Source: Alkalimarinus coralli
Lineage (GTDB): Bacteria > Pseudomonadota > Gammaproteobacteria > Pseudomonadales > Oleiphilaceae
Direction: 5' to 3'
Assembly (NCBI RefSeq): GCF_023650515.1
Contig: NZ_CP096016.1
Span: 3,908,001 to 3,972,000, forward strand
Length of the DNA stretch: 64,000 nucleotides
The translations under genes were made by a program, and so were the position numbers. Positions 7,423 through 16,509 of the stretch are shown one piece after another. The notes under the pieces were generated by a model. The model saw only the letters and a program-made list of their open reading frames with translations, had not been told where the DNA came from and searched no databases. Position 1 is the first letter of the stretch. Each line of letters opens with the position of its first letter.

Positions 7423-10400
7423 TCAATGTTGAAACTGTTTGTGTGCCCAGCTAACGGGGGTATTTAAATTAAGGTGCTGGCTGACAATGCCAAATGTCGG
7501 TTGCGGCTCGTCTAATAGAGGCCTAAAGCAGCCACGTTCCAACATGACCCGGACTTCTCCACAGGTGCGCGTAGAGTCGTATGGGCTGTTGTCATCTTGT
7601 TTTTTTAGGGCTTGGTAGAATGCGATAATGGAGTCAACGTCCATATACGCGATAAGTTTATTTTTAATTGTCCGGTGTCCGTTTAACACCGTATTGCCGC
7701 CAGCATAACGCGGCGCGCCTTCAGGAAGTTTTATTAGGGCTTTAATGTCGCTAAGGGGCCGCCCCATTAGATGTAATGGAACCACTGCTCGCCAGGTCAG
7801 GTAGCGCCAGTCAACTGCGCTATCTTCTATTAGCCTGCTGGTTTCTCGTTGGGCGTCTGCACGGGCATAGGCTGTTTTGAATGCCTTACTTTCCGGGAAT
7901 TCACCGGTATAAAAATCCAGGTATAGCTGTTTCTCCTGTTCACCCACTTTCACCTTGGTGGTTATGAGCCTATCCCAGTAACCATGAAATAGCTGATGTA
8001 AAGGCTTCCGCAATGCACTGGACACAATCTCAAAGGTATCAATCACCGCCAACCCCGTCATCACTATTCCGCCTACAATCAACCCAACTTCTCCGACAAC
8101 GGGAACAAATAAAACGCTCGCCACCATAACCCCGACACGGCGGCGTAATGCTTGCGTGCCCACGGAGGCTGCGACCGTTCTTGAGGTATTAGATGCAGCG
8201 GTTTGGCCCCATTTTTTTACGGCATGGCCATATGCCAACATGCCTGCACTAGCTGCAAAGGCTACATCCTTTGCACTTTTCCCATACAAGCCGTGGTTAA
8301 AATGGTTATAAGCATCAACCGTTGCCATAACACCGGCTAACACCGTTAAGCGCTGAGCGATGGTATCAGCAACCGCCACCAATGAGGCTGAGGGGGGAGA
8401 CATGCGACCGAGCTTCGATGTGAAAAGCGAGCTAATCAACTCTCTTGCCTGTATCGCCTTAATTAGTGTATTGCCTGAGTTGTCGATGACGTTCCCGATA
8501 TAACGAAGTGTTTCTTCTGTGTTCATATTGCTCTTTTCAGGCAGATTTCCCCATGATTCAAACAATAACATCCAGTTCATCACCTGCATGGCGCTTTTGT
8601 ATTTTATATGGCTTTGGGCGCTATAGGCTTGGTCTGAAAATGATTCCGTTGAAGCTCCTGGTTTTCCATTTTGATCTTGTTTTGGAAACGCACGGGTAAA
8701 CATGCGATTTATTACCCGTTGAGCATCGTGGCTAATTTTATTTTTACCCCCTTTAGGCTTCTTACCCCCGGGTGAGTATTGCCGGCCGTGAGCTCTCAAT
8801 AAACGATAAATGTTATGTTTAAAACTATGAAATTCCGCCCCATCGGGCGACACGCCATAGAGACGCATCACACCGAAGAATAGTTTGATATGCAGTGAGT
8901 TTTTACCCACACTATGTCGGCGCACTAATTTAGAGACATAGTCAGCATAGGTATCAAGCAGCGTTTGCATTAGCGACGGAGGGCCGGGCTGATTATGGAA
9001 GGTGGCGTCTGATAGTTTTTTATAAGCGTTCAAAACCGTTAGTAATGGATTGCTTTCGGGCGACTTATTTAAATATAAGTTATCTTCAATATGATCATAT
9101 AACCTTGCAATCAGAGGGCTTAAATTATTTCCGTCTTCCTGATCATCAAAATAAAATGTCTTAGATATTCTTGAAATAATACCTACCACATCATCATCTG
9201 GCTTCAGCGTCTCCCCCTCAACATCCTCTGCCACCCACCACACACAATCCTTTACATGTTTCTCCCATACTTCTTCTGCTAATGAGGTATTTTTAAACGC
9301 AGCATAGCATTTAGACAAGGTGTCGTAGATATGCAGCCAGTAGGGTTCTTGCGCCATATATGGCCCTGCGGGAACGCCTCCTCCGTTAGGCTCAGCCATA
9401 GAGGCTGCATTGATATAACGCTTCAACTCATTTGCTAACGCAGGGCTATTGAGTAAAGCCCATAACTGTTTAGCGCACTCATTAAGCTTGCTTTTTATCT
9501 TCGCTAACGGAAAGTCCGGGGTATCGGTTGGTTCTAATATCCATTTTTCTATCGTGCTACCCATATCTCCCAGATTTTCAGATAGCGAGGCAATGGTTTC
9601 AGACTCCTCTTTGTTTAACGGAGCGTAGTGATATTGACCATACAGCTCTGTTAGTTGTTCCATTTGCTGAATGCAAAGAACGTTATCAAGGTGCGGCTTT
9701 ATCGCATGCTGGTACTCTTGATGCGCATCTTCCAGTGCGGCCAGTTTTTCACACAGACGTCTATCCCACTCGGGTAGCGTGCAATAAATGGCAATAGTCG
9801 AATAGGGGTTAGGCTGATCTTTTTCAGGCGCAGGCAGCTGTTGCTCTGCCCAGGCGGCACCTTGAGTGGTAAATGTTGAGATCGCCTTGTCTTGATTAGC
9901 GATATCCAGCGCTTGCGTGAGCGTGGTTACGTCTTTGCTGATAAAACTGCCACGATCTACCGGGTATAGCATAAAGCCATAACGACGGTTGCGATAAAAA
10001 TACTGGTTGGTGATTTTTCGTGTGAGCTGTCGGGCCTTAAAGTCATACCAGCCGTTTTCTACCATCACTTTTTCGATGGCTGTTTCATCATGATCATTAA
10101 ACCCTTGCACTATCAGGTTCAGCATCACCTGCTCAGATACCGTTAGCACCGCATATTGATCAAGCACGGGAGCCCGGTCTCTCAATGAGTAAAGGTAATC
10201 ACGCTCTGAGGCTCCGGTTTTAAACAACCCGTCATAATTAAGCAGTGCATCGCTAAAGGCCTTGGTATTGCCCCACAGGTTTAACTCGCCGTTAACGGCA
10301 TCATTGTACGCTTTTTTGTCATACCCGAGATCGTAACGGAGTTTCCTCAGTTTATCGGTTGAAAGCTTTGGCTTTACCATGACTTGGTTGGTGGTGCGGT

Positions 10401-11136
10401 CAATGTGGTGAAGCCCTAATGATTCAGGTATAGGTACACTCTGGATAAGAAAACCATCGCTGTTCGTCACCCCCATACCGATGGGCATCATCAACTGCGT
10501 TTTTTCAAAAAAAGCATCAGCGTCTTGCTCTATAGTATCCGGCCGTTCAGGATGATTATCATAGAGCCAGTAGATAATATGGCTATTATTCACGGCCTCA
10601 TCGGGGGCGTCTTGATAGACAAACCTTAACCGCACCACGTCGCTTTCGATACGAAGCTTGCAGGTTGCAGACAATTTGTTGAGTTCAGTTAATGGTTCAG
10701 CCTGCCGGTTAACATATGCCTTTTGTGTAATGTTGGGGGTCAACTCCTTCTGCTTAAGCAACGGCGCAAGCTGCTCAGGATCTCCATTGCCCATCACCTC
10801 TACCAGACGGCTAATCGAGTGTTCCAGCTGCGCCAATTGTTCAGCCTCATCTTCGGGGTAATAGTCGCAGAGCGATTGAACCGCTTTGGTGCTGATATTG
10901 TATTGCTTTTCAAGCGCTTGAAGCCTCAATTCGAGACTCTGTAAGCGACTTGTCGCGACATTCCAGGCGGATTTCCATTCGTAGTTTTCAGAATACCCCC
11001 ATACATGTTTGCTCTTATAGCTTGTCTCACGGGAGCGTTTTAATTCGGCCAGAATCTTCAGTTCCATTTTCACACGCGCAATGTCTTTGAAGAGGCCTTC
11101 GTAGTCTGGGAGAATATTTTTTAGTGACGTCGCCAT
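7423..11136 (-). CDS. Large T6SS-effector-like protein with C-terminal membrane hairpin
   Basis: A 1237-residue protein that I cannot place in a named family with certainty. It is largely soluble and helical, with a coiled region at residues 15-90. A strongly hydrophobic hairpin (about residues 1004-1040, rich in V, G and L) is followed by roughly 190 hydrophilic residues. This layout, and the upstream genes, resemble VasX-type pore-forming effectors delivered by type VI secretion, here split over several genes. The ATG at 11136 has AAGGA nine bases upstream and is preferred over the GTG two codons earlier. The gene follows the LysM protein by about 40 bp. No Hcp, VgrG or PAAR gene is in the window, so delivery is inferred. 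Confidence 0.5.
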   Translation of the reverse strand: MATSLKNILPDYEGLFKDIARVKMELKILAELKRSRETSYKSKHVWGYSENYEWKSAWNVATSRLQSLELRLQALEKQYNISTKAVQSLCDYYPEDEAEQLAQLEHSISRLVEVMGNGDPEQLAPLLKQKELTPNITQKAYVNRQAEPLTELNKLSATCKLRIESDVVRLRFVYQDAPDEAVNNSHIIYWLYDNHPERPDTIEQDADAFFEKTQLMMPIGMGVTNSDGFLIQSVPIPESLGLHHIDRTTNQVMVKPKLSTDKLRKLRYDLGYDKKAYNDAVNGELNLWGNTKAFSDALLNYDGLFKTGASERDYLYSLRDRAPVLDQYAVLTVSEQVMLNLIVQGFNDHDETAIEKVMVENGWYDFKARQLTRKITNQYFYRNRRYGFMLYPVDRGSFISKDVTTLTQALDIANQDKAISTFTTQGAAWAEQQLPAPEKDQPNPYSTIAIYCTLPEWDRRLCEKLAALEDAHQEYQHAIKPHLDNVLCIQQMEQLTELYGQYHYAPLNKEESETIASLSENLGDMGSTIEKWILEPTDTPDFPLAKIKSKLNECAKQLWALLNSPALANELKRYINAASMAEPNGGGVPAGPYMAQEPYWLHIYDTLSKCYAAFKNTSLAEEVWEKHVKDCVWWVAEDVEGETLKPDDDVVGIISRISKTFYFDDQEDGNNLSPLIARLYDHIEDNLYLNKSPESNPLLTVLNAYKKLSDATFHNQPGPPSLMQTLLDTYADYVSKLVRRHSVGKNSLHIKLFFGVMRLYGVSPDGAEFHSFKHNIYRLLRAHGRQYSPGGKKPKGGKNKISHDAQRVINRMFTRAFPKQDQNGKPGASTESFSDQAYSAQSHIKYKSAMQVMNWMLLFESWGNLPEKSNMNTEETLRYIGNVIDNSGNTLIKAIQARELISSLFTSKLGRMSPPSASLVAVADTIAQRLTVLAGVMATVDAYNHFNHGLYGKSAKDVAFAASAGMLAYGHAVKKWGQTAASNTSRTVAASVGTQALRRRVGVMVASVLFVPVVGEVGLIVGGIVMTGLAVIDTFEIVSSALRKPLHQLFHGYWDRLITTKVKVGEQEKQLYLDFYTGEFPESKAFKTAYARADAQRETSRLIEDSAVDWRYLTWRAVVPLHLMGRPLSDIKALIKLPEGAPRYAGGNTVLNGHRTIKNKLIAYMDVDSIIAFYQALKKQDDNSPYDSTRTCGEVRVMLERGCFRPLLDEPQPTFGIVSQHLNLNTPVSWAHKQFQH

Positions 11137-11176
11137 AAGCACTCATCCTTGAGTTGGTAAAGTAAAAACGATAACG

Positions 11177-11842
11177 CTAAGCAAAAACCTGCTCAGCATG
11201 GCTGATTAGCCCGACTAATGAATCATCCGGTGCATTGTCTAAAGTCTTTTGTAATCGGCGCGCTGAAGCCTGATGAAACTGCCGGTCATCCACTGCAACG
11301 CGCCCTGATCTTAAATTCAAATTATTCAGCTCACTCACCACACCTTCTGAAGTATCTTGTGGGGGTAAATTGCCAAGCTGTACTCGCCAACGCATTTTCT
11401 TTTGAGACACCTGACCCTCGGGCCATACCGTTAATGTTGCCTCCGCTAGCACCGGGTCGATAAGGCATTTAACCTCACCTTGAACGTTAGTCATCCCTGT
11501 GATCTTTTTACCAGGAGCTAACGTTAGTTCATAAGGCTGATTGCTCACAATGCTGCCGTCATCATTCTGAATAACAACAACAAACCAGACGCTTGGTCGC
11601 CTTAATACAAACGCATTGCTTATGTCGGCCACAACGCCCTCTGTTTTTTGGCGAGGCTCGGGGATAACCACCACATCACCGGGCATTAAGCGACTAGGGT
11701 CTGGTCGCATTGCTCTGAGTGAAGCATTGGCCTGATGCTCATATAATGCCTGCCAACTGGAGAGTCCATGCTGATGGGCAATGGATATTAGGCAATCCCC
11801 TGGCTGCACAGTATATGTTTTCATTTCGTTGCTTGATTTCAT
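11177..11842 (-). CDS. LysM domain protein of the toxin operon
   Basis: A 221-residue protein with one N-terminal LysM motif (residues 8-60: YTVQPGDCLISIAHQHG and then MPGDVVVIPE) and an Ig-like or beta-rich middle (about 80-150) that could be a spacer domain. There is no signal peptide, which fits delivery by a contractile system rather than export by Sec. The start at 11842 overlaps the upstream stop as ATGA, with GGAG nine bases before it, so translation is coupled to the preceding gene. Small LysM proteins are common companions of type VI effectors. The exact job is unknown. Confidence 0.7.
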   Translation of the reverse strand: MKSSNEMKTYTVQPGDCLISIAHQHGLSSWQALYEHQANASLRAMRPDPSRLMPGDVVVIPEPRQKTEGVVADISNAFVLRRPSVWFVVVIQNDDGSIVSNQPYELTLAPGKKITGMTNVQGEVKCLIDPVLAEATLTVWPEGQVSQKKMRWRVQLGNLPPQDTSEGVVSELNNLNLRSGRVAVDDRQFHQASARRLQKTLDNAPDDSLVGLISHAEQVFA

Positions 11843-13305
11843 ATTGCCGGGCTCCATAAGTCCTGATCAAAGTCGGGAAAAGTAATGCGCAACGAATCCA
11901 ATGATTGAACAGACACCTCGGCCTCTCCTTGCTCATCCAGTATGCCTTGAGCAACAATGCCTCGCTCCCCTTTTACATCAAAACGAGCATTGCTAACAGG
12001 TACGCCCTGTTCATCATGAAGGCTGACGTGCAGTGTTTGCAGCACCTTGGCGGGAGATAGATATACCGAGGCTATTTTTTTCTCGCTCTCCATCCCTTGA
12101 GCATCCCGACCTTTCATTCGCTGTGCCGAGTTTTCCATACTATCAATATCGTTATGCTCAACACCAAATGTCTGCTGGCTTGAATAGTGGCTTATTGCAT
12201 CAACTGAGGTCGTTTTCTTAATCAGCAGATCAGTACTTGCCTCCAATGACTCAATAACGTCCCATGTCCATTGGGTAGCGCTAAACACAATCCGAACACC
12301 CTTTCGCCCCAACTGATATTCATTTCCGAGCTTATAAGGCACCCATACACTGTTAAGCCAATGCCCTTCCGCTGTTCGTTCAGCGTCGGCCTGATGCTGG
12401 CCAAAACGATATTGGCTGCGATACCAGGATACTCTTACATCTCGCATTGCGCTGTTTGACTTGACCTCCAGTTCACGCCATAACAGGCCTTTCCAGAAAA
12501 TATACATCCAACCATCACGCAAGATTTCAGCATCATGCTTGTCCCGGAGCTCTGAACAATACCGAAGGGGTTTAATGGGGATAAGCAAGTGATCCCACTC
12601 TGCTTTGTTAGCCGTACGCAAGCACGGGGTGGCAGCTTTAATCAATGGCAACACCATTGGAGATGGAGGGCCACTCATCGTGATGGCAAGCCCTATCCTT
12701 CGCGGGTTTGGCCCTAATTGTGAGAATGTTACCAGGCTGCGATGGGGGAGTTGATGATCGTTGTCTGCTGCCAACCGTTGTTCATACTCTTGTTGGTAGG
12801 CATTGATATGGAGCATTTGTTTTCGGGATAAATCACGGCCCGCCACTTCAACCACCAGTTTACGGGTTAACACCTCAGATTTAATGGAGGGGGGATGCGA
12901 TGACGAAGCACTGGCTCCGCCGACGGACTTACCAGCGCGCGAAGCAGAAGCAGTCTGAAGGTTGTTCAGATTTTTTGCGGCCGCCTCTTTGTCTAATGGA
13001 CGACTATCACTAGGTGCTTTCATCCAGGATTTAGCCTCACCCGGCTTTGCAAGGTCGGCGGGTAGAACGACGGTTAAGAGGCGATCTTCAAGCTGCTGCT
13101 TAATGTCCGCAATTTGCTCTCGTGCATGAAAACAGGATGATAGCTGGGCTGCCGCATGGGGATTATACTGTACGACGGCTTCTGCAAAAATATCGGCCTG
13201 ATACTGACCTTGTGCAAAACCAATCACTTTACCAGCATGGGTCAGATCGAAACCCGGAGGGTAAATATCGTAGGTTGTTTGTTGTATAACAACGCGTGTT
13301 TTCAT
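11839..13305 (-). CDS. VasX-N-terminal-like protein of the toxin operon
   Basis: A 488-residue protein heading the operon. The central part reads LLIPIKPLRYCSEL, then ILRDGWMYIFWKGLLWRELEV. This is the pattern (P-x-RY, then R-x-GWxYxF and W-x-E-x-x-V) seen in the N-terminal region of VasX-type type VI toxins. The C-terminal 70 residues look like a carboxypeptidase-regulatory or Ig-like fold (VSNARFDVKGERG). The middle, about residues 95-140, is low-complexity and rich in serine and alanine. The ATG at 13305 has a very strong AGGAGG upstream. The operon order (VasX-like head, LysM, large membrane-active protein, LRR) suggests one multi-part cargo. Family membership is by motif recognition only. 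Confidence 0.6.
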   Translation of the reverse strand: MKTRVVIQQTTYDIYPPGFDLTHAGKVIGFAQGQYQADIFAEAVVQYNPHAAAQLSSCFHAREQIADIKQQLEDRLLTVVLPADLAKPGEAKSWMKAPSDSRPLDKEAAAKNLNNLQTASASRAGKSVGGASASSSHPPSIKSEVLTRKLVVEVAGRDLSRKQMLHINAYQQEYEQRLAADNDHQLPHRSLVTFSQLGPNPRRIGLAITMSGPPSPMVLPLIKAATPCLRTANKAEWDHLLIPIKPLRYCSELRDKHDAEILRDGWMYIFWKGLLWRELEVKSNSAMRDVRVSWYRSQYRFGQHQADAERTAEGHWLNSVWVPYKLGNEYQLGRKGVRIVFSATQWTWDVIESLEASTDLLIKKTTSVDAISHYSSQQTFGVEHNDIDSMENSAQRMKGRDAQGMESEKKIASVYLSPAKVLQTLHVSLHDEQGVPVSNARFDVKGERGIVAQGILDEQGEAEVSVQSLDSLRITFPDFDQDLWSPAI

Positions 13306-13551
13306 TTTTGGCCTCCTGCCAGACTTTGCGTCTATCTTGTCGGCTCCCTGCCGAACATTTTATGCGGTGATAACTACGACATTAAGCCGCGCTATATTGG
13401 TAAGTGCGACAATGATAAATATTGCACTAATAAGCACCGGCACAATTATATTACGATGAGCGAAGAGTAGGCCAATTTATTTGCCGATGATTTAACCATC
13501 AACATTTAATATCACAACAGCTGTTTAGAATAATTAAACACCCTCACTATT

Positions 13552-13573
13552 TTAGTTTGTATATTGCTAACAA
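13552..13573. promoter_or_regulatory. Candidate enhancer (UAS) for peptide gene 1
   Basis: The site reads TTAGTTTGT-N6-CTAACAA and is centred 119.5 bp upstream of the sigma-54 GG. Copy 3 has the same site, differing only in the 6-bp centre, and copy 2 has a related dyad at the same distance. A further dyad, TGTTTA-N7-TAAACA, lies at 13522-13540. Confidence 0.6.
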
Positions 13574-13638
13574 TTTTAAGAGCTTAGCGTTACTGTAAAC
13601 CCTACCCAATGACCGAAATAATTTTTAATAAACTTATA

Positions 13639-13651
13639 TATCAATATGTTA
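13639..13651 (+). promoter_or_regulatory. IHF site, peptide gene 1
   Basis: TATCAATATGTTA matches the IHF consensus WATCAANNNNTTR exactly. It starts 43 bp before the promoter GG, between the enhancer candidate and the promoter, as in classical sigma-54 promoters. Confidence 0.7.
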
Positions 13652-13679
13652 ATAATATTTAGATCACTTTTTTCAACTC

Positions 13680-13696
13680 TTGGCACAGCCTCTGCA
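13680..13696 (+). promoter_or_regulatory. Sigma-54 promoter, peptide gene 1
   Basis: TTGGCACAGCCTCTGCA has the invariant GG (13682-13683) and GC (13694-13695) separated by exactly 10 bp. Transcription should begin near 13707, leaving an 80-base leader. All three peptide genes carry the identical 17-mer. Confidence 0.88.
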
Positions 13697-13787
13697 ATAC
13701 CTTAAGTACGAACCAACCAAGCAACATGAAAGGTTCTACTACTTAAAACTTAAAACACTTAAAAAGATTTATTCAGAGGATACTATT

Positions 13788-14039
13788 ATGACAACGTTAG
13801 CCCTTAACTCATTAAACATTGCAGACCTTACTACTAACAACGAACTAGACAGCAAAGCCCTTAAAGCCATCGCAGGTGGTTACAGCTACTGGACAGGCTG
13901 GTCAACCCAGTACAAATTCCGCGGTACGACCTTTTTAGGGTATGTTTACAAAAACGGCAAGCTTCGCTCCAAGATTCGTAAGCACCACAGCCGCAAGTGG
14001 AGCAAGACTAACTACTTCTCAACAGACCATATTGTATAA
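13788..14039 (+). CDS. Double-glycine leader peptide, copy 1
   Basis: An 83-residue precursor. Residues 1-31 form a leader with Leu at -12 and -7, Ile at -4 and Gly-Gly at -2/-1 (NELDSKALKAIAGG), the pattern cut by C39 peptidase-ABC exporters. The predicted core is 52 residues, starting YSYWTGW. It has no cysteine, many aromatic residues and a basic stretch (LRSKIRKHHSRKW), and ends in STDHIV. The ATG at 13788 has AGAGGA seven bases upstream. The frame is open back to 13680, but that would begin inside the promoter. A bacteriocin-like, signalling or matrix role are all possible. No modification enzyme, exporter or immunity gene is adjacent. I do not recognise the family. Confidence 0.85.
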   Translation: MTTLALNSLNIADLTTNNELDSKALKAIAGGYSYWTGWSTQYKFRGTTFLGYVYKNGKLRSKIRKHHSRKWSKTNYFSTDHIV

Positions 14040-14065
14040 GTTAAGGGTTATTAACCAACAAACAG

Positions 14066-14093
14066 AAAGAGCGGCTGATCAGTCGCTCTTTTT
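14066..14093 (+). terminator. Terminator after peptide gene 1
   Basis: AAAGAGCG-GCTGATCAGT-CGCTCTTT hairpin followed by a T run. The same hairpin core (GCGGCTGATNAGTCGC) recurs at 21858-21884 after the PLAT gene. Confidence 0.9.
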
Positions 14094-14167
14094 GCATTCA
14101 TTGAGTCCCACTCAGCTATCTTGAAACCGTTTAAAATACAAATTGCATCATTAACAACAGACAAGCG

Positions 14168-14977
14168 TCACCAAAGGAACGCACTCGCTTTTTTCCCCAA
14201 CACGGTGCCTTCAAATACAAGCTTCGCTTCAGTGCCTGCTAAGCCATAGCAAACATGCAGGGGTAATAAGTGCTCTTCTCGTGGGTGGCAATAGCGTGCA
14301 TGAGGGGCGTCACTCCAACCAGTAAGTCTTTGTTCGCGCTCTACTGGAGAGAACATCTTATCGGTACAGGTATCGATAAGCCACTGCTCAAACGCTTCAT
14401 TCTTACTGTCATTGGAACCACCGTTTATTGACCTAAAGGCATCTAAGTTATGGAACGAAAAGCCTGAGCCAATGATCAGCACGTTCTCTTTGCGTAATTT
14501 AGCTAAAGCCTTGCCTATCTCAATATGCTGCTTGGGATTTAGGTTGTTGATCAGTGACAGTTGAATGCATGGGATACTCGCTTCTGGATACATCAGCTTT
14601 AGTGGCACATACATGCCATGGTCAAACCCGCGCTCATAATCAATATCTGACTCAATGTTATGGTGCTTTAAAAGGTCATTCACCCTTTCTGCCAATACGG
14701 TATGGCCCGGTGCCGGGTACTTAACGTCGTAGGCATCTTTAGGGAAACCATAATAGTCATATATTAGTTCAGGCGACTCTCCACCCGTAATGGTGACCTT
14801 ACCCTCCTCCCAATGGGCACTGATCAATATAATCGCTGAAGGGGCACCTAACTGGGCGGGTATCGACTTCAAGAATGAAACCAGTTCTTGGTGCCCCTTG
14901 TGATCAAAGAGTGGCATAGGCCCACCGCCATGAGGGATAAATAATACAGGGCTACTTTTTTCTGCTACATCAGTCAT
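14168..14977 (-). CDS. Class III extradiol dioxygenase (YgiD/DODA family)
   Basis: A 269-residue soluble enzyme of the LigB-like 4,5-DOPA extradiol dioxygenase family, cleaving catechol-type rings with a non-haem metal ion. Family motifs include IPHGGGPMPLF near residue 14, ISAHWEE near 53, GFDHGMYVPL near 120, IGSGFSFHNL near 168, and HPREEHLLPLHV near 237, which supply the metal-binding and catalytic histidines. The length is typical. The ATG lies at 14977 with AGGAGGCAATA upstream. It is transcribed on its own; the natural substrate is unknown for most members. Confidence 0.88.
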   Translation of the reverse strand: MTDVAEKSSPVLFIPHGGGPMPLFDHKGHQELVSFLKSIPAQLGAPSAIILISAHWEEGKVTITGGESPELIYDYYGFPKDAYDVKYPAPGHTVLAERVNDLLKHHNIESDIDYERGFDHGMYVPLKLMYPEASIPCIQLSLINNLNPKQHIEIGKALAKLRKENVLIIGSGFSFHNLDAFRSINGGSNDSKNEAFEQWLIDTCTDKMFSPVEREQRLTGWSDAPHARYCHPREEHLLPLHVCYGLAGTEAKLVFEGTVLGKKASAFLW

Positions 14978-15019
14978 TATTGCCTCCTATGGTGAGGGCT
15001 AATAGCATTTATGGATGAG

Positions 15020-15460
15020 TTATTGGCATGATTTTAAACCAGGCTTCGCGACAGCCTCTTCAATAGTAAACGCCCCTGAAACCACAAAGTTGCGCGTATT
15101 ATCTATATTGACCAATACGCCATTAATGGTCATATCGTTGAAATCGAGCGTCCAAATGATGCCGTAATTGGTCGTCTCAGGGCTTTCTTTCCAGGAAACT
15201 TGAAGCACCTTTGGCGCTAACTCAACCGCCGTATAGGCTTCTACGCCAAACGAAAGGTTGTTTTTGTCTGTGGTGTTATTCCAAATAAGCGTGCGGTTGT
15301 CACAGATATACGTTTCAAACGTTGGTGTTGGCCACTCTTTTGGAAAGGTATTTTCTGTCCACGAATGAGACACCTTTTTGCCCACTAATAACTCATTAGA
15401 AAACGTCATGGTGCTAAATGAGCTTATAAACCCAATAAAAACAACTGTTAGCAGTTTCAT
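15020..15460 (-). CDS. Exported MoaF/lipocalin-like protein
   Basis: A 146-residue protein with an N-terminal signal peptide (hydrophobic residues 3-20, cleavage near TFSNE). The remainder is beta-rich, with a repeated pattern of aromatic and T/N residues (TFETYICDNRTLIWNN, YGIIWTLDFNDMTINGVLV) reminiscent of small calycin folds such as MoaF-like proteins. The family call is tentative. It sits between an extradiol dioxygenase gene and an SnoaL-like lipoprotein gene on the same strand, which may point to a shared small-molecule function. Confidence 0.55.
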   Translation of the reverse strand: MKLLTVVFIGFISSFSTMTFSNELLVGKKVSHSWTENTFPKEWPTPTFETYICDNRTLIWNNTTDKNNLSFGVEAYTAVELAPKVLQVSWKESPETTNYGIIWTLDFNDMTINGVLVNIDNTRNFVVSGAFTIEEAVAKPGLKSCQ

Positions 15461-15559
15461 AATAATCCACCTATTTTGTGTAGCACCCTCTGAGTGATCA
15501 GAGGGTGCAATTAAACGTTGAGAAAGCTATCTCACGTCGTCGAATATTATTTTTCAGCT

Positions 15560-16423
15560 TTATAAATTGCCGAATTTACCATTAACATTCTTCCATTCAT
15601 CACGAGGAAGAATGGTTTCGATCACATCCCAGTGTTCAACAATTTTTCCGTGTTCAACGCGGAATAAGTCATAAAACGACGTAGGCTCACCGGCAAACGA
15701 ACCTTCGCTAACACTCAGTACAAAGTTGCCTTCTCCCAATACAACATGGTTTTCGCTATAAACCATACTGACACCCTGTTTAGCCATCTCTTCCAGCGCA
15801 GCAGCCAAGCCCGATAAGCCATCAGCAATATCTGTATTATGCTGAATGTAGTTATCCCCATCGATAAACGACGCAAGTTTATCCATTTCACCTTTGACCA
15901 GAATTGAGTCCACAAAGTCTGCTACCAGCGCTTTGTTATCACCGGTTTTATCAAGGTCTGTAATTTCTACTGGCCCATCTAGCTGTGTATGGTTACTGGG
16001 GTTAGGCGCATCGGCTTTGACCGCCAGGTTATCCCAATGCTCGACGATTAAGCCATCTTCAAATCTAAAAATATCAAAACCCACTTTGGGGCCAAAGAAG
16101 TTATAATCCGTGTGAGTGAATACATAGTCACCATCACTAAACGCACGTATCACATCTACTTTTGCGCTGCCTTTAGGCAGTGCCTGCAATACTGCACCAA
16201 ATCCCGCTAAACCATCTCCAACAGCCAAATTATGCTGAGTGTATTGTTGAGGGTTTACATATCTGACCGCTTCCTGATCGCCAGTTTCAATACTATTTAG
16301 CAGCGCAACGGCTTTTTCTTTATTTGAAATAGTCATACTATTCTCCGGGGTTATCTGGTTAGAAGTGCACGCGGCGACTGATAGTAAGGTGGCCGCTACC
16401 GCAATAGACATTATTTTTTGCAT
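15560..16423 (-). CDS. Lipoprotein with two SnoaL-like (NTF2-fold) domains
   Basis: A 287-residue protein. The start at 16423 is chosen because GGAGATCAACG precedes it and because it opens a lipoprotein signal, MQKIM...LLSVAAC, with the lipid-carrying cysteine near residue 19. Two homologous NTF2-fold SnoaL-like domains follow (about residues 35-150 and 160-285). Each contains QHN...DGL and D(I/L)FR...G(K/L)IVEHWD, the hallmark of this family. Such proteins are often annotated as polyketide cyclase-like, without known activity. The AraC-type regulator gene lies just upstream on the same strand. Confidence 0.85.
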   Translation of the reverse strand: MQKIMSIAVAATLLSVAACTSNQITPENSMTISNKEKAVALLNSIETGDQEAVRYVNPQQYTQHNLAVGDGLAGFGAVLQALPKGSAKVDVIRAFSDGDYVFTHTDYNFFGPKVGFDIFRFEDGLIVEHWDNLAVKADAPNPSNHTQLDGPVEITDLDKTGDNKALVADFVDSILVKGEMDKLASFIDGDNYIQHNTDIADGLSGLAAALEEMAKQGVSMVYSENHVVLGEGNFVLSVSEGSFAGEPTSFYDLFRVEHGKIVEHWDVIETILPRDEWKNVNGKFGNL

Positions 16424-16509
16424 CGTTGATCTCCAGTCAAAACGTAGGAATATAGTATTCCCAGCTTGAAACAACCGGCAGGTAGTTAACGGCAAAAAAT
16501 GGTAAATAT

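Noticed and set aside
7423-13305. Phage tail or contractile injection locus
   Set aside because: LysM and large proteins suggested it, but no sheath, tube, baseplate or lysis gene is present.
13680-13787. N-terminal extension of peptide gene 1 (frame open from TTG at 13680), and the same in copy 3 from 22816
   Set aside because: The extension begins inside the sigma-54 promoter and upstream of the predicted transcript start. The true starts at 13788 and 22924 have AGAGGA at the same spacing.
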